Shown piece by piece: positions 33,961 to 41,722 of a stretch of 64,000 nucleotides of DNA. Numbering within the stretch: position 1 is the first letter of the stretch; each line of letters begins with the position of its first letter. The DNA is taken from assembly GCA_963822115.1 (NCBI GenBank), contig CAWGGM010000020.1, positions 992,001 to 1,056,000 of the forward strand. Direction: 5' to 3'. Made by a program: the position numbers and the translations under genes. The notes beneath the pieces were generated by a model. That model made no database searches. It was given only the letters and a program-made list of their open reading frames with translations, and had not been told where the DNA came from. This stretch comes from CAWDXG01 sp963822115. GTDB lineage: Bacteria; Myxococcota_A; Polyangia; Polyangiales; Polyangiaceae.

Positions 33961-34037
33961 GGACGGGCGCCGTCTTCACCATGCTGAGCGACGCCGCGAC
34001 AGACGCTTCAGGCGCTACGTCGTCGGCATCGGTCGCG

Positions 34038-34550
34038 CTAGGTGCAGCCAGTACAACCGCCAGGACACGTGCCGGCGGCCGTCGGCGCGTAGCATCGCGC
34101 CGTGGGTGTCTGCCCGTAGGTCATTGGCACGCTGCAGCAGAGTTGGCCGTCGTTGCAATAGGTGTCGCCACAACAGAACGTGCCGGTGGGCGGCGCCTCT
34201 GGAGGCTTGCTGCAGGGCGGCGCCATGCACTTGCCGTAGTTGCAGTACGGATGCGTGCCGCTGCACACCACGCCGCACGCGCCGCAATTGTGGATGTCGT
34301 TGTCGGGATTGACGCACGTGGAACCGCAACAGGCAAGACCAGACGACGCACAATCCTTCGCGCCACAGGTGGTGCCGGCGTCGCCGCCACTGCCGCCAGT
34401 CCCGGTCGACCCGCCCTGGGCGCCTGTCGCTCCGGTCCCGCTCGCTCCGCTTCCCCCGCTGCCGCTGCTCGACTTCCCGCCACAAGCAACGAACGCCGAA
34501 GCGAAAATCACGAAGACCGCGAAGAAGACGTGGGAGGCGCGGGTCGCCAT
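34038..34550 (-). CDS. Cys-rich predicted lipoprotein, inverted in cassette array
   Basis: A 170-residue lipoprotein with signal ending FVAC, Gly/Ser/Thr linker (about 22-58) and a Cys-rich domain with about 20 cysteines: CCGSTCVNPDNDIHNCGACG, CCGDTYC, LCCSVP and a TCPGGC end. This N-x-HNCGACG pattern is typical of myxobacterial surface proteins. It lies between attC-like site 1 and the split attC but reads against the array, so it is either an inverted cassette gene or a chromosomal gene caught in the array. The ATG at 34550 gives the signal peptide; codons further upstream do not. Confidence 0.72.
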   Translation of the reverse strand: MATRASHVFFAVFVIFASAFVACGGKSSSGSGGSGASGTGATGAQGGSTGTGGSGGDAGTTCGAKDCASSGLACCGSTCVNPDNDIHNCGACGVVCSGTHPYCNYGKCMAPPCSKPPEAPPTGTFCCGDTYCNDGQLCCSVPMTYGQTPTARCYAPTAAGTCPGGCTGCT

Positions 34551-34727
34551 ATCCACGAGTCTACGCGGAAAGGACCGGAGCTCCAGCCCCATTTTCCAGG
34601 CGTACACCTAGCGGCCAAGTCGAGCCAGTGGCCGGCACCGATACGCGTGGACAAGCCGGTGACAGTGCGTAACCACCGGGAATCAGGCTAGATCACCGCC
34701 GACCTGCGAAGTAATGCGCCGCCCAAC

Positions 34728-36279
34728 CTACGCCCTGAGGCGTTCCGCAAGCGCTATCTCGAGTCGCTGACAGCGTATGGAAGCAGCGGCGAGCCGCGCT
34801 TCTTCAGCGCTTCGAGGTAGCGCGACTCGTCGTACGGAGTGCGGTCGATCCAGCAGCGGTAGAGGATGCGGATCCACTTGAAGGCGAGGGCTCGCAGCGT
34901 CGCGTTGTAGGCGGCGCCCTTGGCGCGCTGGCGCTCGTAGAAGGCTTTGGCCCAGAAGGAGCGGGGGATGGTTTCCTTGACCCATTCGACGAAGGTCTGG
35001 CGGAGGAAGCGGGAGCAGGCGTAGCGCCAGTGGACCCAGCTCTTGTTGCCGCTGCGTTCGGTGACGGGGGCGATGCCGGCGTACTGCTGCACGCTCGCGG
35101 CGCTGTCGAAACGCTCCCGGCGCTCGCCGAAGGCAACGAGCAGGCGCGGCGCGAGCACGGGGCCTGCGCCGGGCAGCGACTCGAAGAGCTTGAAGTCGGG
35201 CAGCTTGCGGGCGAGCTTTTCAATCTCGTCGTCGAAGCGCTGGATGGCGGCGCAGACGGCGCGCAGCTGCGGTAGGAGCAGCTCGACGACGAGGCGCGCG
35301 GGCTCGATGGCGCCGGCGTCGGTGGTGAGCGGGCGCTCGGCTTTCAGCTCCTCGATGCGGCGTGCGATGCTGTCCTTGCGGCGGACGTTGTGAGCGCGGA
35401 AGAAAGCTTCGAGCGTGCTGCGGCGGGCGCGCTGCGCGGCCTGCAAGGTGGGCCAGCGCTCGACGAAGTCGATGAAGATGTTGGTCGACTTGTCGTCGAA
35501 CCAGTCCAGAACCTGCGGAAAATAGGCCTTGAGCGCGTACGTGAGGCGGTTGGTGATGCGCACGCGGTCCTGCACGAACTCGCGCCGCTGTACGACCAGG
35601 CGGCGCAGCTGTCGCATGGGGACGCTGTCGCGGCGGAGTGGTGCGACGCGCTCGGGGTGACGACGGAGCAGGTCGAGCGCGAGCTCGGCGTCCGTGGGAT
35701 CGTCCTTGGCATTGCTCGGCACGAAGGCCTTGCGGTACCGAGCGAGCGTGCCCGGGTTGACGGGGAAGACGACGATGAAGTCGTACTCCAGCAACGCGGA
35801 GACGATGGGCCCGTGCTCCAGCTCGACCGCGACGGCGACGGGTGCTCCGCCGAAGCGCTCGCGCAACCCGTCGAGCCAGGCCTCCAGCGCGACAGGGCGA
35901 TGCTCGACGATGCTGCGCTCGAGCTTGTCGCTTCCCGGCACCTGGAGGCACACGTCGTGCTTCTTGTCGGCCCAGTCCAGACCGATGAGTGCTGCGAACT
36001 GCCTCGACTGTTTCTCCTGTTCCTGCACGCGACCTCCTTGCGGTAGGGTGGGGTCGGGACATGCACCGCCGTGCCCTTCGAAGGCGATATGGTGAGCCGG
36101 TTGCAGCGGCTTTCCCTGAGTATTCGTTTTCGGGCAAGGCGCACACGCGGGCTCGAAGGTAAGTTGGAGAGCATCTTGTGCTCGCCGTTGCATATTCGTA
36201 GCCCGCGGGTGCATGTCCCGCTTCCATTCTCCATCGGGTTGGACGGAACCTCGGGGAGAGGGACGGAACACCCATAATA
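34728..36279. mobile_element. IS110-family insertion sequence inside an attC
   Basis: About 1.55 kb, containing one transposase gene on the minus strand. The left boundary is placed right after GCCCAAC (34721-34727) and the right boundary just before ACCGCTGCAGCAGACGG, because joining these flanks rebuilds an attC left arm. AGGCGTTCCG (34738-34747) and CGGAACACCC (36264-36273) are imperfect (8 of 10) subterminal inverted repeats. About 250 non-coding bases lie upstream of the transposase, where IS110-group elements encode their bridge RNA. Exact ends are estimates, good to a few bases. Confidence 0.65.
34754..36028 (-). CDS. IS110-family transposase
   Basis: A 424-residue DEDD transposase. 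N-terminal RuvC-like domain begins ALIGLDWADKKHDVCLQ (first catalytic Asp) with AVAVELEHGP and NAKDDPTDAELALDLLRR carrying the other acidic residues; a coiled middle (about 180-280) and the C-terminal transposase_20 domain with ESLPGAGPVLAPRLLVAFG and QYAGIAPVTERSGN follow. Start GTG 36028 has AAGGAGGT 6 bases upstream, better than any ATG further out. Full length, no internal stop, so the element may be active. IS110 enzymes use an element-encoded RNA to choose the target. Confidence 0.94.
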   Translation of the reverse strand: MQEQEKQSRQFAALIGLDWADKKHDVCLQVPGSDKLERSIVEHRPVALEAWLDGLRERFGGAPVAVAVELEHGPIVSALLEYDFIVVFPVNPGTLARYRKAFVPSNAKDDPTDAELALDLLRRHPERVAPLRRDSVPMRQLRRLVVQRREFVQDRVRITNRLTYALKAYFPQVLDWFDDKSTNIFIDFVERWPTLQAAQRARRSTLEAFFRAHNVRRKDSIARRIEELKAERPLTTDAGAIEPARLVVELLLPQLRAVCAAIQRFDDEIEKLARKLPDFKLFESLPGAGPVLAPRLLVAFGERRERFDSAASVQQYAGIAPVTERSGNKSWVHWRYACSRFLRQTFVEWVKETIPRSFWAKAFYERQRAKGAAYNATLRALAFKWIRILYRCWIDRTPYDESRYLEALKKRGSPLLPYAVSDSR

Positions 36280-36421
36280 CCGCTGCAGCAGACGGCCGCG
36301 CGTCGTCCTGACTGCAAGCTCCTTCCGCGCGCCCGTGGTGGACTACCACGGGCGCGGTCATCGCTACCTGTTGCCTCGTGTTATTCTGTGGCGGCCGCTG
36401 CTGAGCGGCGGTTCGTTGGGC
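36271..36421 (+). repeat. attC-like site 2, right part (left R'' cut off by IS110)
   Basis: Left arm ACCGCTGCAGCAGACGGCCGC pairs with the complement of GCGGCCGCTGCTGAGCGGCGGT, with unpaired G and A on one strand; R' GTTGGGC is at 36415-36421. The R'' expected directly left reads CCCATAAT instead, while a good R'' GCCCAAC stands at 34721-34727 on the other side of the IS110 element. The centre holds a perfect 12-bp stem CGCGCCCGTGGT / ACCACGGGCGCG with a 5-base loop, shared with site 4. Confidence 0.68.
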
Positions 36422-36791
36422 GGACTCGCACTGCATCTGCATGGTTCTTGTCTGCAGCAGCGCTGTTCCGGTTTCTGGGTTCGGATCGCGCGCGGGCGAG
36501 GTCGTCGTGAGCTTGTTGGTGCCGTGCCGGCTGGCTCTGCTGGGCGGCGCCGTGCCGGGCCTTCAAGGCGGCGACCTGTCAGGTGCCGGCGGCCCGAGGC
36601 TGCGAGGTCGTGGCGTCTGGTAGCCGGTTCCGGCTGCAGCGTCGTGCTTGCCACCGCGTCCGGTGACGTCGCCATCTTGCTTCCGACCGGCGGCGTCGCC
36701 GCCGCAGCGGGATCATCGCGTCGTTCCATCCGGAGAGGCGGCGTCCGGGTAGGTTGGTGCTGCCGTTCCTGATGCCGCCATCGCTCTCGCC
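36415..36791 (+). other. Anonymous 377-bp cassette body, copy 2
   Basis: Second copy of the 377-bp cassette at 33405-33781, same length and order, diverged throughout. The shared frame is open here too to the same stop; other frames are interrupted (for example a TAG near 36621). It lies between attC-like site 2 and site 3. Coding status uncertain. Confidence 0.5.
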
Positions 36792-36968
36792 GCCCAACAA
36801 GGCCCTGCAGCAGACGAGCGCCGTCGTTTCGCCTGGCAGCGTGGTTCCGCGTCCGCGGCACGTTGCGCGAAGATCTCACGAACGTGGCGTCGCTGGCCGC
36901 GCCTGGAAGGTGGTACCATCGGGAGAAGTTAGGGCTGGCGCTCGCAGCTGAGGGCCGGTTCGTTGGGC
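36792..36968 (+). repeat. attC-like site 3
   Basis: 177 bp, R'' GCCCAAC at 36792-36798 and R' GTTGGGC at 36962-36968. Left arm GGCCCTGCAGCAGACGAGCGCC pairs with the complement of GGCGCTCGCAGCTGAGGGCC, leaving one or two unpaired bases on one strand. The SMI1/KNR4-like gene begins 15 bases after its R' box. Its central region resembles that of site 1. Confidence 0.78.
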
Positions 36969-36982
36969 AGACGTCACGATCG

Positions 36983-37846
36983 ATGGCACAGACCGACGGC
37001 ACTTCATTCACTCGCGTTTGGCAGGTTCCCGCATACCTGCCGTACCTGCAGCCTGTTCTCACGGATGATGCGATAGCGCAGGCTCAAGAGGCTCTCGGCG
37101 TCGTGCTACCTGAGAGCTATCTTGATTTGCTTCGTGCACAAAATGGCGGTTACGTGCGCTTCTCAAACCATCCCAACGGCGAAGCGCCCGTCGACAGAGT
37201 TTTCGGGATAGGGCCCAACTACCCGTCGATCCTCGAAACGGACTGGACAGAAGTAAAAGAGGAGATGGACGAGGAGGGCCTCGAAACTCCGGAGCGCATC
37301 GACGACCTGTTCCCTTTCTGCGGTGATGGGCACTACTTCTTCTGTCTGGACTACCGTGAGTCTGGTCGGAACGGAGAACCCTGCGTGTCGTACATCAACG
37401 TCGAGCTGTTCGACACTGATGTGGTCGTCGCGCCAGACTTCGCGACGTTCTTGGGCGGCCTCCGGTCCGACATTGATAATCCCACGTTCGGCTTGATCAG
37501 TGCTGAACCGATCGACGACGTGGCAAAGGGAATATCCACGCTGTTGGGCGTTCAGTTCAAGGACATGGGTGACCAGGACTACGGCTACCCCGTGCGTCGA
37601 GCTCCGCTGAGCGACTCGCATGTCTGGGCTTGGCTGAGTCCGAACCGAGTACGGCGCGGCTTTGTGCGCCGGGATCACGCACAATACGAGTCGCTGGCGA
37701 ACTTGCTGCCCGGCGAAGCCGATCGCATCCCAGAATACCCGGACTGCTCGCATATTCTGTCGACCAACGCGGAAGAGCCCGTCGCCGAGGATCTTCTACG
37801 AAAGCTTCAGGCGTTGCCCTTCGAAATCAAGCGCATCGCAGCTTGA
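36983..37846 (+). CDS. SMI1/KNR4 family protein (cassette gene)
   Basis: A 287-residue soluble acidic protein with the SMI1/KNR4 (SUKH) fold signature: ALGVVLPESYLDLLRAQNGGYV near residues 25-46, VFGIGPNY, DGHYFFCLDYRE and SYINVELF ... VAPDFATFLGGL. SUKH proteins are often immunity proteins of contact-dependent or polymorphic toxins. The C-terminal 100 residues are an added region of unknown fold. Start ATG 36983 is 15 bases after the R' of attC site 3 and the stop is 30 bases before attC site 4, the exact placement expected of an integron cassette gene. No partner toxin is visible. GC content is a little lower than in the neighbours. Confidence 0.85.
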   Translation: MAQTDGTSFTRVWQVPAYLPYLQPVLTDDAIAQAQEALGVVLPESYLDLLRAQNGGYVRFSNHPNGEAPVDRVFGIGPNYPSILETDWTEVKEEMDEEGLETPERIDDLFPFCGDGHYFFCLDYRESGRNGEPCVSYINVELFDTDVVVAPDFATFLGGLRSDIDNPTFGLISAEPIDDVAKGISTLLGVQFKDMGDQDYGYPVRRAPLSDSHVWAWLSPNRVRRGFVRRDHAQYESLANLLPGEADRIPEYPDCSHILSTNAEEPVAEDLLRKLQALPFEIKRIAA

Positions 37847-37876
37847 ATCCTCGTGGGGACAAGCCTGCAGTAAGCT

Positions 37877-38032
37877 GCCCAACAGGCGGCTGAAGCAGCC
37901 GGCCGCGCGTCGTCTTGACTGCGAGCTCCTTCCGCGCGCCCGTGGTGGACTACCACGGGCGCGGTCATCGCTACCTATTACCCTGTGGTATTCTGTTGCG
38001 GCCGCTGCTTAGCAGCGGTCCGTTCGTTACCC
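37877..38032 (+). repeat. attC-like site 4, R' degraded
   Basis: About 156 bp. R'' GCCCAAC at 37877-37883, left arm GCGGCTGAAGCAGCCGGCCGC pairing with the complement of GCGGCCGCTGCTTAGCAGCGG. It is near-identical over its length to site 2 (same central 12-bp stem CGCGCCCGTGGT with loop GGACT). The final box reads GTTACCC in place of GTTGGGC, so this end of the array is probably dead. Confidence 0.68.
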
Positions 38033-38537
38033 GCGCTGCCCGTTCTGCAGAATTCCACACGTCTGGGGACTCGTTCGCGCAGCGCCGACAACAGCCGAGG
38101 TTCGTCACGGCTGCCCCTCCCCATCGCTTGGAGACCGAGTTCGGTGCGCCTCCTGTCGGAACTTCCTTGGCGTCTCTCGGGCCGATGACGGCGAGACGAT
38201 CCTGCTCGCGGCACGTCAGCCTCCGCCCCGACGAGAGCGACCCGCTGCCCAAGTCGCCTTCACCCAAGCCCCAGCGCCACCCGCGCTCGCGCGCCAGGCG
38301 GCCGACGATCTCGACTCCCGAGTCAGGATCGGGCACCATCAGCGAGTCGTTCAGCCCGCTCCCCTGGCCCCATGGGCCCAGCGAACGACAAGAGCTCACC
38401 TTGGTTGTCAACGCGGGGAAAGCCGCACGTGCTCTGCGAGCGCTCCTACCGAAGCTGGAAAGCCCGGTCGAGGATGACGGGACTTGGTCCGGCTTTATCG
38501 AGCACTTCGCCGCGCGCGAGGATCCGCGGAGGCGGTG
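38033..38537. other. Unassigned region after the array
   Basis: About 500 bases without a clear gene. On the plus strand a frame open through the attC ends at 38538 with a protein-like tail (ELTLVVNAGKAARALRALLP, FIEHFAARED) and its stop overlaps the ATG of the LRR gene (TGATG), which hints at the 3' remnant of a gene truncated by the array. A minus-strand frame (about 38411 to 38030) is also open. Neither has a convincing start. Confidence 0.3.
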
Positions 38538-39860
38538 ATGGCCCGGTCAAGGCGAGTCGGAGCCGCCCAACCTGCGCCACGGGGTCGCGCGATCGTCGGC
38601 AACGTCGCTGCGGCGCTCGCGCTCGTTGCCTGCACGCCCTCCGCGCCGGCTCGTCCTGCTGACCATGCGGTCGTGCCCGCGACGGCGGGCGCTGTCGTGG
38701 TGCCGGCTCCGCCCGCGCCTGCTGCGGATGCGGGGCGCCCGCTGCCGCCCTGCACCAACGAACGCCGCGCGCTCGCCAGGCACGACGACAAGACCGTTGC
38801 CGACTTCGACGTGGCGTGCCTGCCCCTGCTCGATCGCGCAGGCGACGTTTCCTTCGTGAAGAGCCTGTCGCTGTCGGGCAGCCCCGAGCGCGCTTCCGAT
38901 CTCGCCCCGCTCGGCCGGCTGCCGGCGCTCGAGTCCATCTGGATCGACATCCGCCCGATGGTCTCGCTTTCAGCGCTGTCGCGCATCCGGAGCCTCAGGC
39001 GCGTCAAGATCATGAACCCGCTCGAGACGCTCGAGCCGCTCCGGGAGCTCACGCAGATCAAGAGCCTGCATCTAGACGCCATGGAGCCCGCGGTCCCCGA
39101 TGTCTCGACCCTATCCCATCTCACCACGCTCCAGAGCTTCGACAGCTGGCAACGCGTCGACCTCGCGGCTGTCGCGCGAGCGGCCCCGAAGCTCGCGGAG
39201 CTGGGTGCGTACAACGCGTCCGGCTTCGACGCCCTGGCGCGCTTTGGCGAGCTCCGCGCGCTGCGCCTGTCGTGCTTCGACTCGAAAAAGCAGCGGCTGC
39301 CGGAGCCGCCGAAGCTCGAATCGCTCGCTGTGAGCTGCAACGACCCCACCGCCCCGATGGACCCGCTCGTCTCGTTCCCGGATGTGAAGGAGCTGGACCT
39401 GTCGGCCGTGAACCCGTCGTACCCGGAACACAGCCCGCTCCGCTCACTCTCGCTCGTCGGCCGCATGAAAAAGCTGCGCCGCCTCGACATTCGCGGCACG
39501 CGGGTGAGAAGCCTCGCGCCGCTTGCGCATTGTCCCGACCTCGGGTGGCTCCACATCGACGACACCCGGGTGAGGAGCCTCGCACCACTCGCGCGGCTCA
39601 AGCATCTGCAGGAGATAGACGCCACCAATGCGCCGCTGACGAGCATCGCACCGCTCGCCGCTTCGCCCTCCCTCGTCACGCTCTGGCTGCCCGGGACGCA
39701 CGTGCAGAGCGTCCTGCCGCTCGCCGGCATCAAGACGCTCGAGGAGCTCATGCTGCCCGGAAGCTGCGCCCGACCCGACGCCGTGGCGCTGGCCAAGCGC
39801 CGCCCCGACGTGAAGCTCATGATGTGGACGGACGGCGGAAGCCCGGACTGCAAGCGCTGA
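38538..39860 (+). CDS. Leucine-rich-repeat predicted lipoprotein
   Basis: A 440-residue protein. A basic start, a hydrophobic stretch and a lipobox-like ALVAC near residues 27-31 suggest a lipoprotein, followed by a Pro/Ala linker. From about residue 100 there are roughly a dozen LRR units (LAPLGRLPALESIWID, LEPLRELTQIKSLHLD, MKKLRRLDIRGTRVRSLAPL, LKHLQEIDATNAPLTSIAPL), of the type seen in bacterial internalin-like and SDS22-like proteins. Two adjacent units (TRVRSLAPLA) are near-identical. Likely a surface or periplasmic protein-binding scaffold; ligand unknown. The ATG overlaps the stop of an uncertain upstream frame. Confidence 0.82.
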   Translation: MARSRRVGAAQPAPRGRAIVGNVAAALALVACTPSAPARPADHAVVPATAGAVVVPAPPAPAADAGRPLPPCTNERRALARHDDKTVADFDVACLPLLDRAGDVSFVKSLSLSGSPERASDLAPLGRLPALESIWIDIRPMVSLSALSRIRSLRRVKIMNPLETLEPLRELTQIKSLHLDAMEPAVPDVSTLSHLTTLQSFDSWQRVDLAAVARAAPKLAELGAYNASGFDALARFGELRALRLSCFDSKKQRLPEPPKLESLAVSCNDPTAPMDPLVSFPDVKELDLSAVNPSYPEHSPLRSLSLVGRMKKLRRLDIRGTRVRSLAPLAHCPDLGWLHIDDTRVRSLAPLARLKHLQEIDATNAPLTSIAPLAASPSLVTLWLPGTHVQSVLPLAGIKTLEELMLPGSCARPDAVALAKRRPDVKLMMWTDGGSPDCKR

Positions 39861-39885
39861 CAGCGGCAGCGGATCGCAGGCCCGC

Positions 39886-40701
39886 CTAGGACGACGGCGC
39901 GTCGCCCCCGAGCAGGAACTCGCGTACCAGCTCGGCGGTCTCCTCCGCGCGTTCCGTCGGGAAGTCATGGGAAGCCCCGGGCAGGATGTGCAGGCGCGCG
40001 CCGGGGATGCGCCCGGCAATGCCGCGCGAGTTCTCCGGCGGGATCATACGGTCGGCGTCGCCGGTGACGACCAGCGTCCTGGCGCGGATGCGGTGCAGGC
40101 GGTCCGCCGTGTCGTGGCGCGCCGCGGCGAGAAGCTGTCCCAGCACGCCGTGCACGCGTGCTCGCTGCAGCCGCGCGAGTTTCTGCCACTCCGCGATCAC
40201 CTCGGGGTGTTCGTCGATGAAACGCTGACCCAGGATCAGCGGCGCGCTCGCGTCGACCGCCCGCTCCGCTCCGAGCCGCATCGCGCCCAGCATCTGCCGC
40301 ACCACCGGCGGCGGTGTCGCGGGCCCGCTGCCCGCGCCGGCCCGGGTGCAGCCGAGCACCAGCCGCTCCACCCGCTCCGGATGGCGGATGGCCAGCTCCT
40401 GCGCGATCATCCCGCCCAGCGAGATGCCGAGTACATGCGCTCGCTCGACTTCCGCCGCTTCCAGCACGCGCGCCGCGTCGCGCGCCATCGACGCGGTGGA
40501 GTAGGGGGGCAGCGGCGCGCTGCTGTCGCCCACGCCGCGGTTGTCCATCAGGATCAACCTGAAGTCCGTCGCGAGCAGATCGACCAGCCGCCCCCAGTGC
40601 AGCCGCGTGCGCCCCAGCCCGCGGATCAAGAGCAGGGCAGGGGCGCCGGCTTTCCCGCCGAGCTCGTAGTGGATAACGGCACGGCCGCTGCGGGTGCGCA
40701 T
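39886..40701 (-). CDS. Alpha/beta-fold hydrolase
   Basis: A 271-residue alpha/beta hydrolase. Nucleophile elbow GISLGG with Ser about residue 94, acid in TGDADRMIP (about Asp 216) and catalytic His in GASHDFP (about 245). The N-terminal LLLIRGLGRTRLHWG and MDNRGVGDSSAP are typical of esterase and lactonase members (for example 3-oxoadipate enol-lactonase-like). Substrate unknown. Third gene of a TetR / diiron protein / hydrolase cluster, 38 bases after the diiron gene, so probably co-transcribed with it. Confidence 0.9.
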   Translation of the reverse strand: MRTRSGRAVIHYELGGKAGAPALLLIRGLGRTRLHWGRLVDLLATDFRLILMDNRGVGDSSAPLPPYSTASMARDAARVLEAAEVERAHVLGISLGGMIAQELAIRHPERVERLVLGCTRAGAGSGPATPPPVVRQMLGAMRLGAERAVDASAPLILGQRFIDEHPEVIAEWQKLARLQRARVHGVLGQLLAAARHDTADRLHRIRARTLVVTGDADRMIPPENSRGIAGRIPGARLHILPGASHDFPTERAEETAELVREFLLGGDAPSS

Positions 40702-40739
40702 GCGCCGGATTAGAGCACGATCAGCTGGCCCCACCCAGT

Positions 40740-41696
40740 CTACGCCAGCGCGCGATCCACCGCGCGCATCGTCTTCATCAGGCCTCTGTTCACGCCCTGC
40801 AGCCAGGGCGAGGCGTTGTCGAGCCCTTCCGGCGGGTGGATCAGGTCGAGGATCTTCGGGCCCAGCCCCGCGCGCGGCGAGCCGACGGCGCGCAGCACGC
40901 CCTTGCCGTGCTGCGCGACCATCTGCCGGATCACATCGTCCTGCATGTCCGTCACGCGCAGCGCCATCAGCCGCTGATCGAGCTCGAGCAGCGAGAAATC
41001 CTCGCGGAGCGCGAAGCCTCCGCTCATCAGGAGCAGGATGCACTGAACCTGGAAACGCGCGGTCCGCTTGGCCTCGGCGCGGCTCATCTTCTGGATCAGC
41101 TTCGGCACGTACATCACGCCCAGCCCGACGTGGCGCGACTCGTCGCGCTCGAAGTAGGGCAGAAGCTCGTGCAGGATCGGGCACACGTTGCTCTCGCCGA
41201 TGCGCCGGAACATCACCACCGCATTCGTCTCGAACAGGAGCTGCATGCCCACGAGCTTGGTCGCCAGCGTCGGCGCCTCCAGCACCTTGCGCAGGAGCCG
41301 CTGCGGGATGCCGCCGATGGGCGGCACCGGCCCGAGCGCCATCACGTAGTCGCGCATCACGTAGAAGTGCCGCGCCTCGTCGAACACCTGCGCCGTCGCG
41401 GCCATCTTCGCGTCCATGTCCTCGATGGTCAGCGCCAGATCCGCCGAGATGTTCCAGGCGGCCAGCTCGCCCCACATCAGGATCGTCATGATGCGCGACA
41501 GCGCCTGGCGCTTGTCCTCGGGCATGTCCTTGCCGGGCGGGCCGTGCTTGTCGACGAGCGCGCCGAACACGGCCTTGCCGTCCCACGAGTGCTTCTGCGT
41601 CAGGTGATACAGCCGATCGAGCCGCTTCGTCTTCACTGCCGCGTCTTCGACTGCGGCCTTCTCCACCATCTCGTACGGAGGGAACCAATGGACCAT
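40740..41696 (-). CDS. Ferritin-like diiron protein
   Basis: A 318-residue all-helical protein of the ferritin-like superfamily. Metal-ligand patterns: WGELAAWNISADLAL (first Glu), DEARHFYVMRDY (ExxH, about residues 107-110), FETNAVVMFRRI (Glu) and ERDESRHVGLGV (ExxH, about 186-189), which together give the two E...ExxH sets of a diiron oxidase or oxygenase. Family members in actinobacteria and myxobacteria are often near TetR genes and lipid or xenobiotic metabolism. The reaction cannot be read from the sequence. Preceded by the tetR gene by 26 bases. Confidence 0.82.
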   Translation of the reverse strand: MVHWFPPYEMVEKAAVEDAAVKTKRLDRLYHLTQKHSWDGKAVFGALVDKHGPPGKDMPEDKRQALSRIMTILMWGELAAWNISADLALTIEDMDAKMAATAQVFDEARHFYVMRDYVMALGPVPPIGGIPQRLLRKVLEAPTLATKLVGMQLLFETNAVVMFRRIGESNVCPILHELLPYFERDESRHVGLGVMYVPKLIQKMSRAEAKRTARFQVQCILLLMSGGFALREDFSLLELDQRLMALRVTDMQDDVIRQMVAQHGKGVLRAVGSPRAGLGPKILDLIHPPEGLDNASPWLQGVNRGLMKTMRAVDRALA

Positions 41697-41722
41697 GATC
41701 TTCGACCTCTCTCGTGGAAACG

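Larger units (their letters stand above)
33405..38032. mobile_element. Cassette array with four attC-like sites, no integrase (CALIN-type)
   Basis: Four sites have the organisation R''-L''-loop-L'-R' of integron attC: 33782-33960, a split site ending at 36421, 36792-36968 and 37877-38032. All point the same way, with GCCCAAC on the left and GTTGGGC on the right (lost at the last). Between them lie an anonymous 377-bp cassette, an inverted lipoprotein gene, an IS110 element, a second diverged 377-bp cassette and an SMI1/KNR4-like gene. No intI gene or attI is visible in the window, so this is a cluster of attC sites lacking an integrase. Confidence 0.75.

Noticed and set aside
33981..34691. 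A 236-codon plus-strand frame starting after attC-like site 1, as a possible cassette gene
   Set aside because: It is antisense to the clear Cys-rich lipoprotein and has Ala/Arg-rich shadow composition, despite the attractive start position.
34721..34760. GCCCAAC at 34721 read as chance inside a transposase-like coding tail
   Set aside because: The plus-strand frame here (NLRPEAFRKRYLESL) looks faintly coding, but it has no gene body; the attC reconstruction with the right flank explains the box better, though not conclusively.
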